DNA of 64,000 bases, taken from Pempheris klunzingeri (Eukaryota; Chordata; Actinopteri; Acropomatiformes; Pempheridae). Below the pieces are notes generated by a model. That model made no database searches. It saw only the letters and a program-made list of their open reading frames with translations, and was not told the DNA's origin. The position numbers were made by a program, and so were the translations under genes. The stretch's first letter is position 1, and each line of letters opens with the position of its first letter. The stretch is from contig NC_092014.1 of assembly GCF_042242105.1 (NCBI RefSeq), positions 1,485,374-1,549,373 on the forward strand, written 5' to 3'. This document shows, one piece after another, positions 55,896 through 64,000 of this stretch.

Positions 55896-57968
55896 TTCTG
55901 CAGTGTGACGTTGAAGCTCTGCTCCTCCTCTGGTTCCTCCCTCTGATTTACACAGTTGGTGGGAAACTCCCCAGTCTTCTCTGTTAATATGGAGCAAAGG
56001 TGGTTCTGCACCCAACAGGTGGAGGAGGGAGGTTTTACTGTAGCTGGCGTCTCCTCCTGCAGAGACTGGTGTGAGGCTGTTGGTCGGGTCCTCGGCCATC
56101 ATGAGTGATGATCCTGAACATGACGGACGGTGTGTTCGCTCACATGTACCAGGAGTGTTTGGTGCTCGGCGTGGCAGCAGTACGCTCACTTTGGGCTCAT
56201 CATCCCTCTGTTGTGGTCCATCTAGTGGTCGTTCTGGTTGGCAGCAGCAGTTGGTGGTCCACATGGAGGCCTGTTGTTGTTGCTGCAGTGCAGCAGGGAG
56301 TCATGTACAAGTGGTCAGACATGAGGAGGCTGTCAGGTCTCCAGAAATGTGTTAGCAGGGCACAGAAATGTGCCCTGCTAACATCCAAAATAGTTTAAAA
56401 AAAAAAACACACAGGTACAAATCAGGTCTGTGCTGAACACAAACTGAGGAGATTTTCAACATAAGATACGTTAGTAAATACCTGACTTGTGAAACAGCTG
56501 TGGCTACAGATGTTAAATCTACTCCTCTGGTTGAGTTTGTACTCACCCTCCTGCATGCTATTCTAACTTTCTACCATTTTTCAGATTGTGTTGCAGCCTA
56601 GTGGCGATGATGAAGCCTAACGTTGGCTTTTTACTCCATAAATGTTTGCCGCAGAGCTGATCTTCTGTAATAATCCAGAATCTAAAGGAAAAATCCCATT
56701 GGCTCGAGTTCCTCCCCCTTTTTTTGTAAAATACCTGACTTTAAGTATGAATGTAATTTTACAGAAAACATTGTTTCATTCATTTATTCATTCTTGTCAA
56801 ACATAAAATTCAAATGAAGTGGGTTCATTTCTCAAGCAGGTGTACACAAAGTTTTCTAGAGTAAAATACATGAATATTGTAAAATTAACAATTAGATTTA
56901 GACCTGAACGTCTCTGATCAGTGCGATTTAAACAAAACAAAACAAAAACCAGGCGTTGAAGTGACGTTTGCGGTTCTGGATAGAGATTCTCAGGCGAACA
57001 TGTTCACACCAAGTCTGGGGTCTGATGGCGGCCGGTGATGGATGTGAGCATCACCACGTGCACCAGCTTCCTCTGCCGGCAGCACGACCCCGACTCCCAA
57101 CGCTCCCGGGCTAAAAATGCCTCGTCGCTCTGTAAAGGTCAGCGTCGGGGCTGCTGGGAAAACTTGGTTTATTTTTAGTCACCGCAAAATCCCAGTTTTA
57201 ATTAGTCGGTCACCTTGCTCTGACCCCCCCCTCCCACCACCACCCCAACACTCCCAAAGACATGAAATCTTGCTGCTTAATCCTAAAACAGTACTTTTAG
57301 AGTAGCGCCCTCCTCAGGAAGATTGAAGCTTCAGCTCATCTTTTGTCTCTAAATTACATCCAGCTGCTCAACAACAACACAATAGTTGTATTGATATCAG
57401 GAGGAGTACCATCAAACCTCACCGTGTCTGAGTTAATGGTCTTAAACGGGGAGACGTGAATGTCAGAGTTCAGTCTGGCTGTGTTTCCCCAGTCAACGGG
57501 CGGACTTTACCCGCTCAGGGGTATTTTCGGTCCCTGACGGTGCCACGCCTCGACTCCCCGCTCGTCTTTTCTCTCTGGACCACGACAGAAGAAACATCAG
57601 CACACATTTAAAGGTACTTGTGGAGTTTTTTCCAGCAGAAGCGCCACAGGAAGTTAGAGGAAGATCCTTTAGCATGTGTTGGATTGGTTAACTCACTGTA
57701 ATAAGCTGTAGTCTTATATTAAGCTTTATAGTACAAAGAAATATTCTGCACACGTTTTCTGTGGCTGCACATCAAATAGAAAAATTAAAATGAAATAAGA
57801 AATCTTATCAGTGAAGTGCAAATCAATCACCAGTAAACATATTCTGTAGAAAACAAGAATAAAACATGTAAGTACAATATTATTATTATATCCTGAATAT
57901 GTACGTTTGTTCCCTTTTAGTTAAGATTAATCAATACATGAAAAAAGAGAAGTTATTAGTTTACTTGA

Positions 57969-59609
57969 CTAATTGACAGGAGAGATTATCAGAGGGGCAG
58001 AGTTTTTGCCTCCATCATTATTACACGGACTGAAGTAGGGGAAGAGTTTCTCAGTGAAGGAGCAGCTGGTGAAGGAGTAGATGAGAGCTGCAGCATCTAC
58101 GTCATAAAAGGAGACCAGACCGTCCTCATAGTCCACAAACACCCCCACCTTCTGAGGCTGAGACCTCAGAGAGAGAAGGACTGGAGGGTTATCACGAGCT
58201 TTGTACTCATTCCCATTCCTAAACCATACAGTCCAGCAACCATCCTCAGGGCTCCGTATGATGTCCTCTTTCCTGCTGATCGACTCTCTGGCCACTCCTA
58301 AAGTCCATTCAGTTTTTCCTTTAACCTGAACCTCAAAGTAGAATCTGCCTGAAGAGAAACTCTGCTCTCCTAAGACAATGATATAATTAGAAAACCTCTC
58401 TGGATTGTCTGGGAGTTTCTTCTTCACATCACCATCATACACTTGTTTCCCATCATCAGACAGGATGAGTTTAGGATGTGCTGTATCAGGATCAAGAGTC
58501 ACATCCACTGCAAACTTCTGGACCCTCCTCAGCTCAGCTTTAATCAGCTTCTTCATCTCTTTCCTGAGATCCTGCTCCAGCTGAGCCACAGCTCTGCTTA
58601 CAGTCCCCTCATAGGACGGTGGAGGGACGCTGACCTCTGTCCAGTCCCTGGTGGCTGGAGGCTGGTTGGTGTTGAGGGTCTGGACACTCTGGAGGAGATG
58701 GAGGTGGTCTTCAGAGCGTGAGAGCTGCTCCACCTCAGTCCTCCTCTTCATCAGCTCAGAGATTTCCTGTTCCAGCTCTCTGATGAAAGCTTGGGCCTGT
58801 TTTTCTGCTCTTTCCTGCTTCTCTTTGATGGTGTTGATGAGCTCTGCCTGGCCTCTCTCAACACGCTCCTTCAGAGAAGTGAAGACCTGAACACCTTCTG
58901 CTATCTCTCTGTCTGCATCTTCCTGACTGAGGTCAGCTGACCGTTTGATCTCCTCAATCTTCAGTCGTCTCTTCTGGATCATCTGCTGGATTTCAGCCTC
59001 TGTCTTCCCCAGCTCGGCCTTCTGTCCTTCATATTCTTCTTTCAGAGGAACAAACTCATGTGTCTTGTGGTCTAAAACAGAGCAGAGCATGCAGACACAC
59101 GTCTGGTCGGTCTTACAGAACAGCTCCAGAGGTTTATCGTGCTTCGTACACATCCTGCTGTCCAGGTTCTCCACAGGGTCGATCAGCTGGTGTCTTTTCA
59201 GGCGAGAAGCTGTCAGATGAGGCTCCAGGTGAGTCTCACAGTAGGAGAGCAGACACACCAGGCAGGACTTCAGGGCCTTCAGTTTGGTTCCAGCGCAGAC
59301 GTCACAGGGAACTTCTCCTGGTTTGGACACTTGTTGCTCTGAGCTGCTGCTGCTGGCGTCCTGTTGAGCTGACTGTCTGAACTGAGAGACCATCTCAGAG
59401 AGCAAAGTGTTGACCCTCAAATCAGGTCTTGTGGTAAAAGCCTCTTTACACATTGGACACAGAAACCGGTCGTTGGTGTTCCAGTGTTCAGTGATGCAGG
59501 TTTTGCAGAAGTTGTGTCCACATGGTGTGGTGACAGGATCAGTGAGCACATCCAGACAGATGGAGCACAGAAACTGATCTTCAGATCTCAGATAGTTTGC
59601 AGCAGCCAT
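57969..59609 (-). CDS. TRIM family E3 ubiquitin ligase, bloodthirsty-like, copy 2
   Basis: 546 residues, same RING, B-box, coiled-coil and PRY-SPRY layout as copy 1, all zinc ligands intact (RING loop DPVTTPCGHNFC in place of DPVSTSCGHNFC). The B-box and coiled coil are almost unchanged from copy 1. Most differences fall in the SPRY: SNYIIVLGEQ for SKCTCVLGEQ, REDIIRSPEDGCWTVWFRNG-type changes in the variable loop, YFSPCNNDGG for FFSPENNDGG. Its acceptor (CTGTGTGCAG) and non-coding exon (donor at 61144) are preserved, so the copy looks functional. Ubiquitin-ligase activity is inferred from the RING; the target is unknown. Confidence 0.92.
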   Translation of the reverse strand: MAAANYLRSEDQFLCSICLDVLTDPVTTPCGHNFCKTCITEHWNTNDRFLCPMCKEAFTTRPDLRVNTLLSEMVSQFRQSAQQDASSSSSEQQVSKPGEVPCDVCAGTKLKALKSCLVCLLSYCETHLEPHLTASRLKRHQLIDPVENLDSRMCTKHDKPLELFCKTDQTCVCMLCSVLDHKTHEFVPLKEEYEGQKAELGKTEAEIQQMIQKRRLKIEEIKRSADLSQEDADREIAEGVQVFTSLKERVERGQAELINTIKEKQERAEKQAQAFIRELEQEISELMKRRTEVEQLSRSEDHLHLLQSVQTLNTNQPPATRDWTEVSVPPPSYEGTVSRAVAQLEQDLRKEMKKLIKAELRRVQKFAVDVTLDPDTAHPKLILSDDGKQVYDGDVKKKLPDNPERFSNYIIVLGEQSFSSGRFYFEVQVKGKTEWTLGVARESISRKEDIIRSPEDGCWTVWFRNGNEYKARDNPPVLLSLRSQPQKVGVFVDYEDGLVSFYDVDAAALIYSFTSCSFTEKLFPYFSPCNNDGGKNSAPLIISPVN

Positions 59610-60561
59610 GTCTGCACACAGTGGGAAAGAAAAGGAAAAACACTGTAGTCAAAAAACCATTTTAATTGTTTAAAACCAAAGATTTCTTCTGTCAGGTGAA
59701 GTAATTCTGAACTACATAAAGGGGAGAGCAGGTGAGTTGAGCCAGTTTTTACTTGAAGCGTCTTTTAAAGTGAGAACATGACAGTAATGCCTCCAGCTAG
59801 CAGGTGATATTTCATGATGTGAATCTGTGGAAACAGTTTTCACAATATGAGTATCCAAAAAACAAAGGAGAAGATCAGAGTAAATTGTTCCATTGATGTT
59901 AAAGTAAAACTGGTTAAATGGAAAACTATGAAGCTAATCCAATAACCAAATGACTGCCTAATGGTTTCATAAATGATAAAGCTGCAACGTCAAGTTGAAA
60001 AATTTAAGAACAAAATCACCTTTAAAATGAACAAACTTAAGTGTGATTAGCAAACTACTAAAACTATTCATCAATAACTATATTAAGTAGTTATCCAGAC
60101 TTTGTGCTAAGCTAAGCTAACCGGCTAATGGTGACAGTGGCCATAGAGCCACTGAATTAATGACCCCTAGAAGAAGAGCTCTGGTGGTGATTTCTGACTC
60201 CACATGCATCAGTTGGATGCTGCTTCAGTGTAGAATTATAGTGAAATAATCCTTTAATAACCTACAGCTGTACTGACCCTTTGTCTTGATGAAGAAGAGC
60301 ATTGCTAACAAAGCTCTGAATACCTGAAGAGAAACTCGTTACATTTCCTCTTGGTGCTTCACATTAAAAGCCTCCTGCTGGCTCTCTGCTGGAAAGCCTT
60401 TATTGTGAAGCAGTAGAGGAAACAGGAAGCAGTATGGCTGCATGAAGTGATCAGTAAACGGTGATGATACCAGGAAAGTGGAGGGAAACTAAACTCCAAA
60501 CCACAGAGAATCAGTTTAACCCTTTATAGGGCACTCATTGAAATACTTAGAAACCACAGAC

Positions 60562-60905
60562 CAGACATGTCAAACTCAAGGCCCACGAGATAATTTCATG
60601 TAACTATTAACAAAGGCCCTTCGGTTAACAGCACTGCCACCTTTCATACTACAACTCCCACAATGCACTGAACAGCTGCCACGCTAGTCCAACCTGTGCA
60701 GCAGGTATGACGACACACCGATCAGCTGATCACTGCATCGTCAGCACTTTTATAGTGACACTTAGAGTAGAGCTAAAACTGTGTAATGGAAAAGCGCCAT
60801 TAAGCTAGCCCCCAAAATAAACGCCTAAACTTTGAACACAGAAACTTTCACAGCAGAGTTTTACCTGTTTGTCTATCGGAGGTAAAACCTGTGTGTCTTG
60901 TTTGA
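60562..60905. mobile_element. hAT (Charlie-like) fragment in TRIM unit 2
   Basis: Duplicate of the fragment at 53752, carried along with the TRIM unit, differing at scattered bases. Confidence 0.6.
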
Positions 60906-61143
60906 TAGATATAAGACGACACTATGAGACAAAACATGAGGATAAGTAGAAAAAAGGAAAAATAAATTGACACACAGAGGCTGTTTAAAGCTGTTAAAGT
61001 GGTCGCTGGACAAACAGCCGTAGTTCTACTTTAACCAACGTCACAAGTGTGAAATGAGAAAAGAGGAACTTCCTGCTGAGCGGAGCTGAAGCTTTGTGTT
61101 GATCCTGGTGGTTGAAGCTGTAAATGTGATCATCTGTACTCAC

Positions 61144-61275
61144 CAGTGTTTGGCAGAGGCTCTGCTGTGTTGTTGAGGAGACCTGATGAAGTCAGTCTGG
61201 ATTTTCTTCAGACAGAAACACAGACGTGTCTCCACGGCTGCCTGGCTGCCACTCTGACTGACTTTACTTTCAGTT
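61144..61275 (-). other. TRIM copy 2 non-coding 5' exon (candidate)
   Basis: Same segment and GTGAGTACAG donor as in unit 1, 1.5 kb upstream of the TRIM copy 2 ATG. Present once in this unit. Confidence 0.6.
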
Positions 61276-61755
61276 CTGCAGTGTGACGTTGAAGCTCTGC
61301 TCCTCCTCTGTTTCCTCCCTCTGATTTACACAGTTGGTGGGAAACTCCCCAGTCTTCTCTGTTAATATGGAGCAAAGGTGGTTCTGCACCCAACAGGTGG
61401 AGGAGGGAGGTTTTACTGTAGCTGGCGTCTCCTCCTGCAGAGACTGGTGTGAGGCTGTTGGTCGGGTCCTCGGCCATCATGAGTGATGATCCTGAACATG
61501 ACGGACGGTGTGTTCGCTCACATGTACCAGGAGTGTTTGGTGCTCGGCGTGGCAGCAGTACGCTCACTTTGGGCTCATCATCCCTCTGTTGTGGTCCATC
61601 TAGTGGTCGTTCTGGTTGGCAGCAGCAGTCGGTGGTCCACATGGAGGCCTGTTGTTGTTGCTGCAGTGCAGCAGGGAGTCATGTACAGGTGGTCAGACAT
61701 GAGGAGGCTGTCAGGCCTCCAGAAATGTGTTAGCAGGGCACAGAAATGTGCCCTG

Positions 61756-64000
61756 CTAACATCCAAAATAGTTTTAAAAAAAAAACACACAGGTACAAAT
61801 CAGGTCTGTGCTGAACACAAACTGAGGAGATTTTCAACATAAGATACGTTAGTAAATACCCGACTTGTGAAGCAGCTGTGGCTACAGATGTTAAATCTAC
61901 TCCTCTGGTTGAGTTTGTACTCACCCTCCTGCATGCTATTCTAACTTTCTACCATTTTTCAGATTGTGTTGCAGCCTAGTGGCGATGATGAAGCCTAACG
62001 TTGGCTTTTTACTCCATAAATGTTTGCCACCGAGCTGATCTTCTGTAATAATCCAGAATCTAAAGGAAAAATCCCATTGGGTCGAGTTCCTCCCCCTTTT
62101 TTTAAAATACCTGACTTTAAGTATGAATGCAATTTTACAGAAAACATGTTTTCATTCATTTATTCATTCTTGTCAAACATAAAATTCAAATGAAGTGGGT
62201 TCATTTCTCAAGCAGGTGTACACAAAGTTTTCTAGAGTAAAATACATGAATATTGTAAAATTAACAATTAGATTTAGACCTGAACGTCTCTGATCAGTGC
62301 GATTTAAACAAAACAAAACAAAAACCAGGCGTTGAAGTGACGTTTGCGGTTCTGGATAGAGATTCTCAGGCGAACATGTTCACACCAAGTCTGGGGTCTG
62401 ATGGCGGCCGGTGATGGATGTGAGCATCACCACGTGCACCAGCTTCCTCTGCCGGCAGCACGACCCCGACTCCCAACGCTCCCGGGCTAAAAATGCCTCG
62501 TCGCTCTGTAAAGGTCAGCGTCGGGGCTGCTGGGAAAACTTGGTTTATTTTTAGTCACCGCAAAATCCCAGTTTTAATTAGTCGGTCACCTTGCTCTGAC
62601 CCCCCCCCCCCCCTCCCCCCACCACCACCACCAACACCACCACCACCCCAACACTCCCAAAGACATGAAATCTTGCTGCTTAATCATAAAACAGTACTTT
62701 TAGAGTAGCGCCCTCCTCAGGAAGATTGAAGCTTCAGCTCATCTTTTGTCTCTAAATTACATCCAGCTGCTCAACAACAACACAATAGTTGTATTGATAT
62801 CAGGAGGAGTACCACCAAACCTCACCGTGTCTGAGTTAATGGTCTTAAACGGGGAGACGTGAATGTCAGAGTTCAGTCTGGCTGTGTTTCCCCAGTCAAC
62901 GGGCGGACTTTACCCGCTCAGGGGTATTTTCGGTCCCTGACGGTGCCACGCCTCGACTCCCCGCTCGTCTTTTCCCTCTGGACCACGACAGAAGAAACAT
63001 CAGCACACATTTAAAGGTACTTGTGGAGTTTTTTCCAGCAGAAGCGCCACAGGAAGTTAGAGGAAGATCCTTTAGCATGTGTTGGATTGGTTAACTCACT
63101 GTAATAAGCTGTAGTCTTATATTAAGCTTTATAGTACAAAGAAATATTCTGCACACGTTTTCTGTGGCTGCACATCAAATAGAAAAATTAAAATGAAATA
63201 AGAAATCTTATCAGTGAAGTGCAAATCAATCACCAGTAAACATATTCTGTAGAAAACAAGAATAAAACATGTACAATATTATTATTATATCCTGAATATG
63301 TACCTTTGTTCCCTTGAGTTAAGATTAATCAATACATGAAAAAAGAGAAGTTATTAGTTTACTTGACTAATTGACAGGAGAGATGATCAGAGGGGCAGAG
63401 TTTTTGCCTCCATCATTAAGAAACGGACCGAAGTAGGGGAAGAGTTTCTCAGTGAAGGAGCAGCCGGTGAAGGAGTAGATGAGAGCTGCAGCATCTACGT
63501 CATAAAAGGAGACCAGACCGTCCTCATAGTCCACAAACACCCCCACCTTCTGAGGCTGAGACCTCAGAGAGAGAAGGACTGGAGGGTTCTCACAAGCTTG
63601 GTACTCATTCCCATTCCTCAACCATACAGTCCAGTAACCATTCTTAGGGGTCAGTATGATGTTCTCTTTCCTGTTGATCGACTCTCTGGCCACTCCTAAA
63701 TCCCAACCAGTCTTTCCTTTAACCTGAACCTCAAAGTAGAATCTGCCTGAAGAGAAACTCTGCTCTCCTAAGACAATGACACACTTAGAAAACCTCTCTG
63801 GATTGTCTGGGAGTTTCTTCCACACATCACCATGATTCACTTGTTTCCCATCATCAGACAGGATGAGATAAGGATTTGCTGTATCAGGATCAAGAGTCAC
63901 ATCCACTGCAAACTTCTGGACCCTCCTCAGCTCAGCTTTAATCAGCTTCTTCATCTCTTTACTGAGATCCTGCTCCAGCTGAGCCACAGCTCTGCTCACT
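61756..64000. repeat. Tandem segmental duplication unit 3, cut by the window edge
   Basis: Begins with the same ACATCCAAAATAGTT and A-run. Differs from units 1 and 2 by an expanded C-rich/CCA tract near 62600-62650. The array may continue past 64000. Confidence 0.85.
63367..64000 (-). CDS. TRIM family E3 ubiquitin ligase, bloodthirsty-like, copy 3 (partial)
   Basis: Only the C-terminal 210 codons are inside the window: the end of the coiled coil (SRAVAQLEQDLSKEMKKLIK) and the whole PRY-SPRY. The frame is open to the edge, so the true start lies beyond 64000. It shares the KKL tripeptide with copy 2. SPRY changes relative to the other copies include VNHGDVWKKLPDN, KTGWDLGVARESINRKENII, LTPKNGYWTVWLRNGNEYQA and YFGPFLNDGG. 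The C-terminal APLIISPVN is identical to the other two. Confidence 0.88.
   Translation of the reverse strand, partial: VSRAVAQLEQDLSKEMKKLIKAELRRVQKFAVDVTLDPDTANPYLILSDDGKQVNHGDVWKKLPDNPERFSKCVIVLGEQSFSSGRFYFEVQVKGKTGWDLGVARESINRKENIILTPKNGYWTVWLRNGNEYQACENPPVLLSLRSQPQKVGVFVDYEDGLVSFYDVDAAALIYSFTGCSFTEKLFPYFGPFLNDGGKNSAPLIISPVN

Larger units (their letters stand above)
49640..56375. repeat. Tandem segmental duplication unit 1 (TRIM array)
   Basis: The first of three near-identical units that each begin ACATCCAAAATAGTT plus an A-run and contain one TRIM gene on minus. Unit 1 is about 1.4 kb longer than unit 2 because of extra sequence at about 54540-55710 bounded by a duplicated TRIM 5' exon. 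Confidence 0.88.
56376..61755. repeat. Tandem segmental duplication unit 2 (TRIM array)
   Basis: About 5.4 kb, near-identical to units 1 and 3 including non-coding sequence. For example, the 62-codon frame at 57117 is unchanged from the one at 50301, a sign of recent duplication and not of coding function. Confidence 0.88.

Noticed and set aside
56071-56398. Overlapping frames upstream of the TRIM 5' exons (also at 61449-61842)
   Set aside because: Three frames of similar length overlap on both strands with no domain and no consistent codon pattern; a duplicated non-coding segment is the simpler reading.

Overview
The window is nuclear DNA from a ray-finned fish, most likely a percomorph teleost (inference). 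The signs are compact multi-exon vertebrate genes with GT/AG introns, many micro- and minisatellites, hAT and Tc1/mariner remnants, and an intron-free TRIM array of the fish bloodthirsty type. There are no bacterial, organellar or viral genes. All gene names come from reading the translated exons and comparing them with remembered families; no search was run.

Layout. Positions 1-3330 hold a LINE remnant and two diverged copies of a hAT-type DNA transposon. A prokineticin receptor lies on + (CDS exons 5864-6291 and 10047-10746). APLF, a DNA-repair histone chaperone, lies on - and can be rebuilt as eleven coding exons from 27924 down to 14329. A decaying coiled-coil repeat reading frame (about 28800-29717) sits between the APLF promoter and the divergent FBXO48 promoter. 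FBXO48 is on + (31951-32250 and 33238-33399), then CNRIP1 on + (34890-35068, 36080-36224, 37022-37186), then the first two coding exons of calcineurin B (PPP3R1) on + (41263-41265 and 48532-48571). The remaining 15 kb is a tandem array of TRIM E3 ligase genes on -. Two are complete (51148-52779 and 57969-59609) and a third is cut by the window edge. If ppp3r1 continues past the window, the TRIM genes are nested antisense in its second intron.

The order PROKR1-APLF-FBXO48-CNRIP1-PPP3R1 matches the human 2p14-p13 neighbourhood as I recall it, except that PLEK is missing between FBXO48 and CNRIP1. The neighbours do not form one pathway: a peptide-hormone receptor, a double-strand-break repair factor, an SCF ubiquitin-ligase adaptor, a CB1-receptor tail-binding protein, the calcium-binding subunit of calcineurin, and putative innate-immune E3 ligases.

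The strongest non-gene signals are: (i) an abundant palindromic (fold-back) repeat family with about a dozen copies in introns and flanks; (ii) tandem arrays placed just downstream of APLF 5' splice sites, including a 27-bp array of about 28 copies; (iii) the recent TRIM amplification, in which differences gather in the SPRY variable loops.
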